64,000 nt of DNA from Puniceibacterium sp. IMCC21224 (GTDB lineage: Bacteria > Pseudomonadota > Alphaproteobacteria > Rhodobacterales > Rhodobacteraceae). The DNA is taken from the NCBI RefSeq assembly GCF_001038505.1, contig NZ_LDPY01000002.1, forward strand, positions 372,001-436,000, in the 5' to 3' direction. The translations under genes and the position numbers were made by a program. This document shows positions 17,560 to 26,978 of this stretch, piece after piece. Every line of letters starts with the position of its first letter. Within the stretch, counting starts at the first letter, position 1. The notes beneath the pieces are model-generated. The model worked only from the letters and a program-made list of their open reading frames with translations. It was not told where the DNA came from and ran no database searches.

Positions 17560-19493
17560 CGCGCAGTGGCGCGCTGTTTGCGCCTCAGCAGACCGTAGCC
17601 CATGATACCCACGAACAGCGCCAGCCCCAGCACATCGGTATGCGCCTCGGGGATCAGCAGGCTCAGCCCCGCCGCCCCGGCGATCATGCGAGGGATCAGG
17701 GACAGACGGCCTACGAAGTGCAGATAACCCTCAAAGGCGCAGGCGATAAGCCAGATGGCGATGCCCGCCGTGCCGATGGATTGCAGCACCTCCCACAGCC
17801 CGCCGCGCAGGATCAGCGCGGGGTTCAGCACAAAGGCAAAGGGCAGGATGAACAATACCGAACCCAGGCGCATCGCCTTCAACCCGGTGCGCAGATTGCC
17901 GCTGCCTGCGATCCCTGCCGCGACCACGGCGGCGAGCGCCACGGGCGGGGTGATGTAGGACAGCATCCCCCAATAAAGGATGAACAGATGGCTCGCCACC
18001 ACGTCTAGTCCCTGCTGGGTCAGCGCCGGGCCCAAGATGATGGCGAGGAAAATGTAGCAGGCCGAGGCCGTCATTCCCATACCCAACACAAAGCTGGTCA
18101 GCGCGCCAAAGATCAGCAGCAGGTAGACATTGTCACCCGCCGCAAACACCAGCTCGCGCGACACTGAACTGCCGACGCCCGTGATCGACAGCGATCCGAC
18201 GATCAGCCCGATCCCCGCAAGGATCCCGTAAAGGTAAGCAGACGAGCGTCCGGTTTCGACCAGCGTTTCGGTGATCAAGCCCCAGATCGCGCGCGGGGTG
18301 CGCAGGATGGCGATGGCCAGCATGAACCCGGCGCTGAAGAAGGGCGCGCTACGCTCCATATGGGCGAACAGGATCAGCCCGACCAGCATCAGCACACCGA
18401 CCAGATGTGGCCAGCCCTCGCGCAGGGTGTCGCCAAGGTTCGGCAGTTCGTCTTCCGGCAGGCCGGACAGCCCGTTGCGCGCGGCATAGGCGTCGACCTG
18501 CAAGAGCAGCGCCGCATAGAACAGCACGGCGGGCAGGATCGCGGCGGACACGACGGTGGAATAGGGCACGTTCAGGAATGACGCCATGATAAAGCCCGCC
18601 GCCCCCATCACCGGCGGCATGATCGACCCACCAGTCGAGGCGCAGGCCTCCACCGCGCCGGCGTAATGCGCCGGGTAGCCGCAGCGCTTCATCGTGGGGA
18701 TAGTGAACGCCCCAGTCGAGATGACGTTCGACACCACCGACCCCGAAAGCGAGCCGAACAGCCCCGACGAGATGATCGACACCTTGGCAGGCCCACCCCG
18801 CGCCCGTCCCATCAGGGCCGAGGCGAAATCCATAAAGAACTTGCCGCCCCCGGTCACGGTCAGCGCCGCCCCGAACAGCAGGTAGCCAATGACCAACTCG
18901 CTCACCACCTGCACCGGCACGCCGACAATCGCGCCCGAGCCCATGACAAAGGCCGAAAGCGTCTCGCGCGGGGTATACTGGCTGCCCCACAGCAGGCCGG
19001 GCATGTGATCGGCAAAGATCGGGAAGACCGCAAAGGCGAGGCAGATGCAGAACAGGACCGTGCCACCCGTGCGTCGCAGCCCTTCGAGGATCAGCAGAAA
19101 CAGCGCAAGCGCCGCCAGCGTCGGGGCAGTCGGCGCTTCGAAATCCCAGCCCCGGTTGATGATGTCCCCAGCGATCGAGGCGAAATAGCCCCCTGTCGCC
19201 AATGCGATGGCGGCAAAGGCCCAGTCGTACAGTGGCACGCGGAATTCGTCTGCCTGGCGCATGGGAAAGGTCAGGAAAAGTATCGAAAAGAACATGCCGA
19301 TCAGCGCGTAGTAGAACCCGGTGGAGGGAAGCTGAAAGCCCCCGATCCGCAGCAAAAACACTTGGTTCGCTACCAGCAGCAGCGCCAGCGCGGTGATCGG
19401 AAAGACCACCCAGCGCGTCTGATGCAGGCGCGTGGTTTCGGGTCGGACGTCAGTTGCGGAAATGTCGGGGTGAGTCATTGCAGCGTCGACCAT
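17556..19493 (-). CDS. TRAP transporter permease, fused 4TM/12TM type
   Basis: A 645-residue membrane protein related to the permease at 11843-13756. Signatures include TGGGKFFMDFASALMGRARGG, SGLFGSLSGSVVSNVISTGAFTIPTMKRCGY (about 230), ASTGGSIMPPVMGAAGFIMASFL and LGMGMTASACYIFLAIILGP (about 455). It has an N-terminal DctQ-like part. It is located directly downstream of a TAXI receptor gene and overlaps the enolase-superfamily gene. It completes a second TAXI-TRAP importer in this window. Confidence 0.92.
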   Translation of the reverse strand: MVDAAMTHPDISATDVRPETTRLHQTRWVVFPITALALLLVANQVFLLRIGGFQLPSTGFYYALIGMFFSILFLTFPMRQADEFRVPLYDWAFAAIALATGGYFASIAGDIINRGWDFEAPTAPTLAALALFLLILEGLRRTGGTVLFCICLAFAVFPIFADHMPGLLWGSQYTPRETLSAFVMGSGAIVGVPVQVVSELVIGYLLFGAALTVTGGGKFFMDFASALMGRARGGPAKVSIISSGLFGSLSGSVVSNVISTGAFTIPTMKRCGYPAHYAGAVEACASTGGSIMPPVMGAAGFIMASFLNVPYSTVVSAAILPAVLFYAALLLQVDAYAARNGLSGLPEDELPNLGDTLREGWPHLVGVLMLVGLILFAHMERSAPFFSAGFMLAIAILRTPRAIWGLITETLVETGRSSAYLYGILAGIGLIVGSLSITGVGSSVSRELVFAAGDNVYLLLIFGALTSFVLGMGMTASACYIFLAIILGPALTQQGLDVVASHLFILYWGMLSYITPPVALAAVVAAGIAGSGNLRTGLKAMRLGSVLFILPFAFVLNPALILRGGLWEVLQSIGTAGIAIWLIACAFEGYLHFVGRLSLIPRMIAGAAGLSLLIPEAHTDVLGLALFVGIMGYGLLRRKQRATAR

Positions 19494-19550
19494 GGCGAAC
19501 CTGTCTGGAAAAGAGGGTGCGGCCGGGAAAGTGTCCCGACCGCAGGGGCA

Positions 19551-20687
19551 TCACAGATGCTTGGCGCGGAACTCGTCCCAGAACGCCGACCAGTCCTTGT
19601 CGGCAAGGCCCTGATCGTCCGCCGCTTCGGTCGCGGCAGTCCAGGCCTCCTGCACCGAGGCGAGGCGGGCGAGTCGCTTGGTGTTCCAGACTTCGTCAGC
19701 CTCGGTCCAGACACCGATCTCCTCAAAATATCGCTTGGCGCCGTCGTGGCAGGGGGAATCATAGGGCGGGTGTCCGGCCTTGTTCGGGTCGTAATTGACC
19801 ATCACCGGCGCGGCGTCCTTGTACAGCGGATAGCCTTCGACGATGGCCTTGGTGATATCATAAACCTCGTCCTCCGGGGTCTCGCCAAAGACCGACAGGA
19901 TCGGGTAGCGGTACCCCACCAACGGCACCGGGGCTTCGGGCGTGGCGCCCGGACCCTGTGTCATAGTTGACGGCGCGAACAGCGGCGCGGTATTGTTGAT
20001 CCGCTCCCAACCGGTCGCGTCATCCGCCGGAACCGGCAGCCAGCCGATGCCCTTTGGGCTGGCCTCGATCTCGCGCAGGATGGATGCGCCGACCACGGCG
20101 CCTGCCGCCTCTACCGTGCCGTCCAGCACCGCCTGAAGGCCCTGACTATAGCCCGGCACTTCGATCGCCTCGACGTCGTCCCAGGTGAGCCCGGCAAAGG
20201 CCAGCACGCCGGCAATCTTGAAGTTTGTCGACGGATGCGCCTGGATCTTCGCGACACGCTTGCCCTTGAGGTCAGCGATCGTCTTGGGGCCGTCGCCGGT
20301 CGTCACGATGCCGAACAGCGCCTCGCGGCCCATCAATGCACGCAGATCTTGCGGGCCCCATTCACGGGTCGAGAAATCGAACAGCGCCTCGGTGGCGAAA
20401 TAGGCCTCGTTCGCCAAGTAGCCCAGCGACACGCGACCGGATTTCAGCATCATCATCCGCCCGACCGAGGTTCCCGATGGCACCACCCGAATGCGCGAAC
20501 CGTGCTGTTCGATCAGCGCATTGGCAACCGCCGTCGCTTCGATATAGCCCGACGAGCCAACATCGGCGGCGGTCCACTGCATTTTTTCGGGCAGTTCGGC
20601 CCGCAGCGCGCCGGGCATGGCAAGGGTTGCCCCCGCCGCCATGGTGGTGCGCTTCAGGAACGCCCGTCTGGTTAGATCGCAAATCAT
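19551..20687 (-). CDS. TAXI-family TRAP solute receptor, Tat-exported
   Basis: 378 residues beginning MICDLTRRAFLKRTTMAAGA: the RRAFLK twin-arginine motif followed by a hydrophobic stretch ending GALRAE indicates Tat export. The mature protein opens MQWTAADVGSSGYIEATAVAN and has VVPSGTSVGRMMMLKSGRVSLGYL, TAXI hallmarks, though longer than the 10806 receptor. Its start at 20687 is preceded by GAGGAGGA. It is followed by its TRAP permease after about 57 bases. Being inside an operon of CoA-dependent enzymes, it probably binds the organic acid they degrade. Confidence 0.85.
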   Translation of the reverse strand: MICDLTRRAFLKRTTMAAGATLAMPGALRAELPEKMQWTAADVGSSGYIEATAVANALIEQHGSRIRVVPSGTSVGRMMMLKSGRVSLGYLANEAYFATEALFDFSTREWGPQDLRALMGREALFGIVTTGDGPKTIADLKGKRVAKIQAHPSTNFKIAGVLAFAGLTWDDVEAIEVPGYSQGLQAVLDGTVEAAGAVVGASILREIEASPKGIGWLPVPADDATGWERINNTAPLFAPSTMTQGPGATPEAPVPLVGYRYPILSVFGETPEDEVYDITKAIVEGYPLYKDAAPVMVNYDPNKAGHPPYDSPCHDGAKRYFEEIGVWTEADEVWNTKRLARLASVQEAWTAATEAADDQGLADKDWSAFWDEFRAKHL

Positions 20688-20732
20688 GTCTTTCTCCTCC
20701 TCTGGTGTCGGGCATTTTCGCCCGCTTAGGGT

Positions 20733-21719
20733 CTAAAGCGCCGGTTGCGGCGCATTGGTCGGGACGGGCTGCGGCAAGGACCGCACGCAGACAACGTAAT
20801 CCCTAGCAATTTCGGCCACGATCTCGGCGGCGGGCATGATCCGGCTTACAAGACCGGCGCTTTGGCCTGCCTCCAGCTTGCCGCGGCGCATGTCGCCATC
20901 GAAGGCCGCCATCTTGAGCGTGCTGGCGGCAAAGGTTTCGCGGCGCTGATCGTCGGGCGCGGCGGCGCGTTCCAGCGCGGCCATCTCTTCGGCAAAGTCA
21001 TTGCTCAGGGTGCGGATCATGCCAAAGCCACGCCCCACGGTGCGGGTGTCGGCCACGCCAGCGCCGATGACCGCCTGTTTGTAGCCGTCGACAACCCCGG
21101 CCTCGGGCGTCGCAATAAAGCGGGTGCCGAAATTCGCCGCCCCCGCCCCCAGCGCCAGCGCAGAGGCCAGTCCCTGCCCGTCGGCAAACCCGCCCGAAGC
21201 GACCAGCGGGATGCGCCCCTCTGTCGCCTTGGCCACGGCCCGTACCAGCACCAGAGTTGACACCAAGTCCGCAGGCGGATGCCCCCCGGCCTCTCCGCCG
21301 ACGACGATCAGACCGTCGACGCCCTTTTCCGCCGCTTTCACCGCATGAAGCTCGGATGCGACGACGTGCAGGCAGATGGTGCCCACGGCGCGGAACCGGT
21401 CGAGGTATTTCTGCGGTCCGCCCTGCGAGGCGATGAGAATAGGGATGCGCTTGGCTTCCAGCAGGTCCAGCAAGTCCTCGGCACCCTTGCGGTAAAGCGG
21501 CATGTTGACGGCAAAGGGCCGGTCGGTGCCCGCGCGGATCGTATCAATCGCCTCTTCCAGCGCATCAAGCCGCATCGGCCCAGCCGCGATCACCCCCAGC
21601 CCCCCGGCGCGCGACACCGCCAGTGGCAGCGCGGCGTTGGACGACGCCCAAGACATCCCCGCCTGAAGGATTGGCAGGTCGATGCCCAGCAGCCGGGTAA
21701 CAGAGGTTTCGATCTTCAT
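20733..21719 (-). CDS. Nitronate monooxygenase / 2-nitropropane dioxygenase-family flavoprotein
   Basis: A 328-residue FMN-binding TIM barrel. Opening PILQAGMSWASSNAALPLAVSRAGGLGVI, the VVGGEAGGHPP loop near 145 and the phosphate-binding VASGGFADGQGLASALALGA near 180 are typical of NPD-like enzymes. These either oxidise alkyl nitronates or, in FabK-like relatives, reduce enoyl thioesters. Within a CoA-ester operon the latter kind of role is as plausible as nitronate detoxification. ATGA overlap with the CoA ligase gene (21716-21719) shows coupled expression. Confidence 0.8.
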   Translation of the reverse strand: MKIETSVTRLLGIDLPILQAGMSWASSNAALPLAVSRAGGLGVIAAGPMRLDALEEAIDTIRAGTDRPFAVNMPLYRKGAEDLLDLLEAKRIPILIASQGGPQKYLDRFRAVGTICLHVVASELHAVKAAEKGVDGLIVVGGEAGGHPPADLVSTLVLVRAVAKATEGRIPLVASGGFADGQGLASALALGAGAANFGTRFIATPEAGVVDGYKQAVIGAGVADTRTVGRGFGMIRTLSNDFAEEMAALERAAAPDDQRRETFAASTLKMAAFDGDMRRGKLEAGQSAGLVSRIMPAAEIVAEIARDYVVCVRSLPQPVPTNAPQPAL

Positions 21720-23335
21720 GCGGCGTGCTCCTCTTCCAGCAGGGCGCGGGCATGGGCGGCCAGCTTGGTCTTTTGAATCTTCGACGAAGCGGTCATGCCG
21801 ATGTCTTCGAACCCGTTGACGATCCAGACATGACGCGGCACTTTGAACCCGGCCATCTTGTCGCGGGCCCAGTCGATCAGCGCATCGGGGGACAGGCTTT
21901 CGCCCTCGTTCAGGATGAGGAAGACGGCGCAGACCTCGACCAGACGATCATCCGGGACACCGACCACCTGCGCCTGCTTGATCGCAGGGTGTTGATGCAG
22001 CCGGTCCTCGACCTCTTCTGGCGACACGTTCTCACCCCCGACCCGCACGATGTTTTTGAGCCGCCCGACAAACTCCAGCCGCCCGTCTTCGCCGATGCGG
22101 CCAAGGTCGCCCGTCGACAGCCAGCCATCGGCGGACAGGGTTTCGGTAGTCTTGTCGGGCATGTCGTAATAGCCCTGCATCACCGACCAGCCACGCACCC
22201 GGATTTCCCCTGCGCCGCCGGGGCCGCAGGCCGCACCGGTGGCAGGGTCGATGACGACCACCTCCAGTCCCGGTTGCGGACGCATCCGTCCGCCTGTGCG
22301 CACGTCCTCGGGTTCCCACCAGCAGGATTGGGCGATGTTGGGCGAGGCTTCGGACAGGCCATAGCCCGACACCACCTCACGCGCGTTCATCTCTGTCGCG
22401 ACGCGGCGCAGCACCGCCTGCGACCCGGCAATCCAGCCGCCGCGAAGGCACAGCTTGCGCGCCGCCCGGGACGGATGGTTGAGCAGCATCAGCGCCATGG
22501 TGTCATTGCCGGAGAAATGCGTGCACCGTTCGTCTTCGAGCATGAGCAGAGCCTGTTCCGGCTCGAACCGCGTCATCGTCACCAACGTGGCGAGATTCTG
22601 AAGGCAGGCGAGGATCGACAGGGTTGAGCCCGCGACATGAAAGAACGGCCGCGAGGAATGAAAGCGATCCCCCGTGCGCAGCCCGATGCGCTGCCCAGAC
22701 ACGAACCCGTTGCCAAGCATGTTGCGGTGGGTCAGCATCACCCCCTTGGGAAAGGCGGTGGTGCCCGAGGTATACTGGATTAGCAGTGTATCGTCAGGGG
22801 TGGCCTGCGGGCCTGGGTCAGCTTTGCCATCGGCCATGAAATCGCCCCACGCCATGCAGGCGGCGGGCACATCGTCCCCCAGTACGACAATCTCACGCAG
22901 GTCGGGCAGTGCCGCATCCGGCAGGCCCGAGACGATGCCCGGCGCGATGTCGCGCAGGATCGCGATGAAATCCGCGTTCAGCAGGGTGTCGGCGGTGAAC
23001 AGGCGGGTGACGCGGGACTGGCGCAGCGCGTAGGCGATCTCGTCCGCCTTCAGCCGGGTGTTCACCGGCACGCTGATCGCACCGAGGGTTCCGAGGGCAA
23101 GAAACAGCGCCTCGAACGCGATTCCATTGCCTAGGCAGATGCCCACGTGGTCGCCCTTTCGCACCCCGCTTGCGGCCAGCGCGGCGCGGATTCCCGCCAC
23201 ACGGTCGGCCAGCTGGGCAAAGGTTGCGCGGCCATCGGGGGCGACCAGCGCCTCGACATCCGGGGCTAGGGCGGCGGCGCGAAACAGCGCATCCTGCACT
23301 GACACCGGGCAAAGGGCGTCGATGACAAAGCTCAT
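21716..23335 (-). CDS. AMP-dependent acyl-CoA synthetase / CoA ligase
   Basis: 539 residues from the ATG at 23335. The ANL-superfamily motifs are present: phosphate loop LIQYTSGTTAFPKGVMLTHR near 170, the adenine motif GYGLSEASPN near 300, STGDLGRIGEDGRL near 395, the hinge FVGRLKNIVRVGGENVSPEEVE near 410 and the catalytic Lys region ASSKIQKTKL near 520. It activates a carboxylic acid through an acyl-AMP to the CoA thioester. It overlaps the preceding enoyl-CoA hydratase and the following flavoprotein gene by four bases each. The substrate is probably the TRAP-imported acid. Confidence 0.9.
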   Translation of the reverse strand: MSFVIDALCPVSVQDALFRAAALAPDVEALVAPDGRATFAQLADRVAGIRAALAASGVRKGDHVGICLGNGIAFEALFLALGTLGAISVPVNTRLKADEIAYALRQSRVTRLFTADTLLNADFIAILRDIAPGIVSGLPDAALPDLREIVVLGDDVPAACMAWGDFMADGKADPGPQATPDDTLLIQYTSGTTAFPKGVMLTHRNMLGNGFVSGQRIGLRTGDRFHSSRPFFHVAGSTLSILACLQNLATLVTMTRFEPEQALLMLEDERCTHFSGNDTMALMLLNHPSRAARKLCLRGGWIAGSQAVLRRVATEMNAREVVSGYGLSEASPNIAQSCWWEPEDVRTGGRMRPQPGLEVVVIDPATGAACGPGGAGEIRVRGWSVMQGYYDMPDKTTETLSADGWLSTGDLGRIGEDGRLEFVGRLKNIVRVGGENVSPEEVEDRLHQHPAIKQAQVVGVPDDRLVEVCAVFLILNEGESLSPDALIDWARDKMAGFKVPRHVWIVNGFEDIGMTASSKIQKTKLAAHARALLEEEHAA

Positions 23336-24111
23336 GCCTTCTTCTCTTTCGTGTCCGACCCGACCTGCGCGCTGAACCGGTCCACGCTGCCGCGCCAGTC
23401 GCTTTCGGAAAGCATCCTGTCGATAGCGGCCAGTTCGATGGCGATCCCCGAGGCAAGGTCCGTGCGCGCGCCAGCGTCGATGCAATGCTTGGTCAGCTTC
23501 AGCGACAGGCCCGGCGCGTGCAGGATCCGTTCGGCGGTCTCGTCCACGGTCTGCGCCAGCGCTTCGGGCGTGGTCAGGGTGGTGATCAGGCCAATGCGCT
23601 GCGCCTCGTCCGCCTCCATCACGCGGCCGGTGTATAAAAGCTCCTTGGCCCGGCTGACGCCGACCACCCGTTGTAATCGCTGGGTGGCGCCGACTGTGCC
23701 CCATTGCGGTTCGGGGAAGCGGAAAGTGGCGGCTGTACTGGCGACAATAAAATCGCAGCTCATGGCGATCTCGCCGCCTGACCCCACGAGCGCGCCCTGC
23801 ACCTGCGCGATTACCGGCACAGCGCAAGCCCCGACGGTTTCATAGGCCCGAAATGCCGTACGGCGGCGCATCATCACCCAAGCCTCGTCCCGACCCTTGC
23901 GTTCTTTCATGTCGGCCCCGGCGCAGAACACCGGCCCGTCCGAGCGCAGGACCACAATGCCGATCCCAGGCGTCGCTGCAATCTGGGCGAAGGCGTCGAT
24001 CAAGTCTTCGCACATTGGCAGGTTGAGCGCGTTGCGCGCCTCGGAGCGGGCCAGGATCACATCGGCGCGGGGGCCGTTCACCTCAAGCCTGATGGTGCCG
24101 TTTTGGGTCAT
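23332..24111 (-). CDS. Enoyl-CoA hydratase/isomerase-family protein (1)
   Basis: A 259-residue crotonase-fold protein. Oxyanion-hole elements VFCAGADMKER (about 60-70) and VQGALVGSGGEIAMSCD (about 103-119) are present. The hydratase Glu positions are replaced in part by GSGGEIA and FRFPEPQWGTVGATQRL, so it may be a hydratase, isomerase or hydrolase. It overlaps the CaiB gene (24108-24111) and the ligase gene, in the middle of a tightly packed operon. It is distinct from the second crotonase at 25295-26047. Confidence 0.85.
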   Translation of the reverse strand: MTQNGTIRLEVNGPRADVILARSEARNALNLPMCEDLIDAFAQIAATPGIGIVVLRSDGPVFCAGADMKERKGRDEAWVMMRRRTAFRAYETVGACAVPVIAQVQGALVGSGGEIAMSCDFIVASTAATFRFPEPQWGTVGATQRLQRVVGVSRAKELLYTGRVMEADEAQRIGLITTLTTPEALAQTVDETAERILHAPGLSLKLTKHCIDAGARTDLASGIAIELAAIDRMLSESDWRGSVDRFSAQVGSDTKEKKA

Positions 24112-25298
24112 GCCACGATGCCTTTTTCATAGAGCGCCGCGATCTGGTCCGGGGTCAGGCCCAGTTCGTCGGCAAGAATGGTGCGGGTGTCGCCGCCCAG
24201 CTTGGGCGGTGCTTCAAAGCGGTGAAGATCATAGCCAGAAAACCGCGCCGGCGTGCGCAGGCCAGGGGTGGGGCCGCGGTCCGGGTCGTCGAAGCTGTCG
24301 ACCATGCCGCGGGCCTTGATATGGCGGTCGTTCAGGATCTCGGGCACGGTGTTGATCTCACCCGCAGGGACGCCCGCCGCGCGCAGACTTTCTGCCAGTT
24401 CTTCGCGGTTGCGTGTGGCGATGGCCGCCGACAGAGCCGCCATCACCGCCTCACGCCTTCCTACCCGGTCGCGGTTCCTGGCCAGCCCCGCATCTTGCGC
24501 CATCGCTGTCAGGCCCAGCACATCGCATAGAACGGGCCAGTGCTGATCGGAGGCCGAGATGAACAGCCACGCCCCATCGTTGCATTGATACGCCGCCGAA
24601 GGCACCCGGCCCGGATGCTCGGTGCCGGTGCGCTCGGGCGTTTCCCCAAGCGCAAAGTGGCGCGCGGCAGGCAGCGTCAGCAGCGACACCTGCACATCCA
24701 TCATCGCCAGATCCACATGGCAGCCCTTACCGTGCGCGGCGCGACCAACCAGCCCGGTCAGTGCGGCAATGGCGATCCACAGGCCCGACGTCAGATCCGC
24801 GAACGGCAGCCCCACCTTGGCGGGTGCGCCCCCGGAATGCCCAGTCAGATCGATGACACCTGATAGCGCCTGAAAGATCGTGTCATAGCCCTTGCGGTCC
24901 TTGTATGGTCCGGTCTGGCCAAAGCCAGTGTTGGAAACATAGATCAGACCAGGATTGACTGCGGCCACCGCGTCATATCCCAGCCCCAGCTTGTCCATAC
25001 CGCCGGGCAAAAAATTCTCGACCAGCACATCTGCCTGCGCGGCGAGGTCAAAGGCCACCTGGCGCCCCGCGTCGGATTTCATGTCGACGGCAATAGAGCG
25101 TTTCGATCGGTTGAAAGCCGAGTAATAGGCGCTTTGCCCGCCCTCGAACATCGGCTCGAAGACGCGGCTTTCGTCGCCAGTGCCGGGGCGTTCGATCTTG
25201 GTCACCTCGGCCCCGCACTCGGCAAGGATCTGCGTCGCCATCGGCCCCGCCAACACGCGCGAGAAATCCACCACCCGTATGCCGTCGAGCGGTCTCAT
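24108..25298 (-). CDS. CaiB/BaiF (family III) CoA-transferase
   Basis: 396 residues, the usual length. The N-terminal GIRVVDFSRVLAGPMATQILAECGAEVTKIERP, then SAYYSAFNRSKRSIAVDMKS, the FGQTGPYKDRKGYD segment near 127 and the presumed catalytic Asp in GLPFADLTSGLW near 165 all match family III CoA-transferases, which swap CoA between acids via a mixed aspartyl anhydride. It provides a second activation route besides the AMP ligase, perhaps recycling CoA from a product thioester. It overlaps neighbours at both ends. Confidence 0.9.
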   Translation of the reverse strand: MRPLDGIRVVDFSRVLAGPMATQILAECGAEVTKIERPGTGDESRVFEPMFEGGQSAYYSAFNRSKRSIAVDMKSDAGRQVAFDLAAQADVLVENFLPGGMDKLGLGYDAVAAVNPGLIYVSNTGFGQTGPYKDRKGYDTIFQALSGVIDLTGHSGGAPAKVGLPFADLTSGLWIAIAALTGLVGRAAHGKGCHVDLAMMDVQVSLLTLPAARHFALGETPERTGTEHPGRVPSAAYQCNDGAWLFISASDQHWPVLCDVLGLTAMAQDAGLARNRDRVGRREAVMAALSAAIATRNREELAESLRAAGVPAGEINTVPEILNDRHIKARGMVDSFDDPDRGPTPGLRTPARFSGYDLHRFEAPPKLGGDTRTILADELGLTPDQIAALYEKGIVA

Positions 25299-26047
25299 GC
25301 CTCGGGCTCGCGGAACGAGCGCATCAGCGCGTTCACGTCGCGCCCGGCCATCATCGCGGGCTCAAGCGGCAGATCTTCGACCCGGTAAAGCAGCGATTTG
25401 GCAGCCTTCATGGCGCGGGGATCGTAGGCGGCCCAGGTCTCGGCGATCTTTAGCGCGGCGGGCAACGGATCGCCTTCGATCACGCGGTTGATCAGACCCA
25501 GCGCCAGTGCCTCCTCCGCCCCGATCAACCGACCGAGCGAGATCATCTCGAACGCCTGTTTCCGACCCAGCGCCCGAACGAGGCCTGTCATTACAAGAGC
25601 GGGAACAATGGAATGCTTCAGTTCCGGATAGCCAAATTTCATCGAAGTCGCAGCGACAACCATGTCACAGCCGATGGCAAGCCCCGCGCCGCCGCCCACC
25701 GCCGCACCCTGTACAGCTGAAACCACTGGTTTGGCCATCTTTTGCATCGCCATCTGGGTGCGACACGTCAGATCCGCCCGCGCCTCAACCGCACCGGACT
25801 GCGCCGGTGTCAGGTGCTTGAATTCCGACAGATCCGCCCCGGCACAGAACCCGCGTCCCGCGCCGGTCAGCACCACGGCGCGCACCGCTTCATCGGAATC
25901 CGCCGCCAAAAGCGCATCCAGAAGCCCCTGCGTCAACGCGGTGTTCAGCGCATTCAACTTGTCGGGGCGGTTCATCGTCACGATGCGCACGGGACCGCGA
26001 TCTTCGGTCAGCACCAGCTTGTCTTCGGCCACGTCAAACACTCTCAT
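25295..26047 (-). CDS. Enoyl-CoA hydratase/isomerase-family protein (2)
   Basis: About 250 residues with crotonase marks: NRPDKLNALNTAL near 28, GFCAGADLSEFKHL near 68, VQGAAVGGGAGLAIGCDMV near 105 and GYPELKHSIVPALVMTGL near 130. The start is uncertain: ATG at 26047 is used, with AAGGAG only one base away; a GTG six bases later is better spaced, and a GTG at 26065 is also in frame. All overlap the end of the lyase gene. It probably hydrates or dehydrates a CoA-bound intermediate. Confidence 0.85.
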   Translation of the reverse strand: MRVFDVAEDKLVLTEDRGPVRIVTMNRPDKLNALNTALTQGLLDALLAADSDEAVRAVVLTGAGRGFCAGADLSEFKHLTPAQSGAVEARADLTCRTQMAMQKMAKPVVSAVQGAAVGGGAGLAIGCDMVVAATSMKFGYPELKHSIVPALVMTGLVRALGRKQAFEMISLGRLIGAEEALALGLINRVIEGDPLPAALKIAETWAAYDPRAMKAAKSLLYRVEDLPLEPAMMAGRDVNALMRSFREPEA

Positions 26048-26978
26048 TCTCCTTTTTTCTGGCACGCCACAGCCCGGTCCGGGCCACCCGCGACAACAGG
26101 GTGCGCCCCAGCGCGGTCTCGCAAGCTTCTGATGCGCGCATCATCGCATCAAGGTCGATGCCATGCCGCAGACCCTCGGCCTGAAACAGTGTCACCAGAT
26201 CCTCGGTCGCGACGTTTCCCGTGTCACCGGACCCATAGCTGATGCGGGTCGGATGCCCACCAACGCCGCCCATTGCGCTGTCGAAGTGGGTCACACCAGC
26301 CTCAAGCGCGGCGATGCAATTGGCGATTCCGGTGCCGCGCGTGTCGTGCATATGGGCGATTGGCACGATCTGCGGCACGTCGTCCAGAAGCCGACGGAAC
26401 AAGGAACGCACCGTTGAAGGCGACCCGCTGCCAATGGTGTCCCCGATTGTGACCAGATCGCAGCCGAGATCTGCAAATCGCGCGGCATCCGCAACCACCG
26501 AACCGGTGTCGACCACGCCTTCGAACGGACAGCCCAGTGCCATCGAGATCACGCCGACCATGCGTACCCGCCCGCGAGCCAGTTTCGCCATCTGTTCGAC
26601 CCGCTGCCATTGCTCAGCACGGCTGGTGCGCAGGTTGCGCTGGGTGTGGGATTCGGTCGCCGAAACGAGAAAGCTCAGCTCCTCTGCGCCGTGTCCGGCG
26701 CCATGATCGGCCAATGCGCGCTCAACCGCGCGGGGGTTCGGACAGGTTGCCTTGTGCCAGACGCCCGCCCGTCGCGGCAGGCTCGCCAGCAGGTTCGACG
26801 CATCGGCAAAGCCGGGCACATGGGTGGGATGGGCATAACTTGTCACCTCGATCCGGCGAAACCCTGCAGCCCGGAACATCCCAAGTAGCTGCAGCTTGCT
26901 ATCTGTGTCCGGGATTTGCAGTTCGTGCTGAAGCCCGTCCCGTGCGAAGCATTCACATATTACTATGTCTCTGGTCAC
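26034..26978 (-). CDS. HMG-CoA lyase-like aldolase with Cys-to-His substitution
   Basis: 314 residues, first gene of the minus-strand operon. Family marks are the RDGLQHE motif near residue 13 (catalytic Arg-Asp), EVTSYAHPTHVPGFAD, and the metal site HMHDTRGTGIANCIAALEAG near 208. The signature loop that normally reads GLGGCP, with the catalytic cysteine of HMG-CoA lyase, here reads GVGGHPTRISYGSGDTGN near 240. His therefore takes the place of that Cys. It probably cleaves a branched hydroxyacyl-CoA, but a role identical to HMG-CoA lyase should not be assumed. Confidence 0.83.
   Translation of the reverse strand: MTRDIVICECFARDGLQHELQIPDTDSKLQLLGMFRAAGFRRIEVTSYAHPTHVPGFADASNLLASLPRRAGVWHKATCPNPRAVERALADHGAGHGAEELSFLVSATESHTQRNLRTSRAEQWQRVEQMAKLARGRVRMVGVISMALGCPFEGVVDTGSVVADAARFADLGCDLVTIGDTIGSGSPSTVRSLFRRLLDDVPQIVPIAHMHDTRGTGIANCIAALEAGVTHFDSAMGGVGGHPTRISYGSGDTGNVATEDLVTLFQAEGLRHGIDLDAMMRASEACETALGRTLLSRVARTGLWRARKKENESV

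Noticed and set aside
21716..23827. 703-codon version of the CoA ligase
   Set aside because: The extra N-terminal 164 residues overlap the enoyl-CoA hydratase gene and have no domain; the ATG at 23335 gives a normal ligase length and a four-base overlap.
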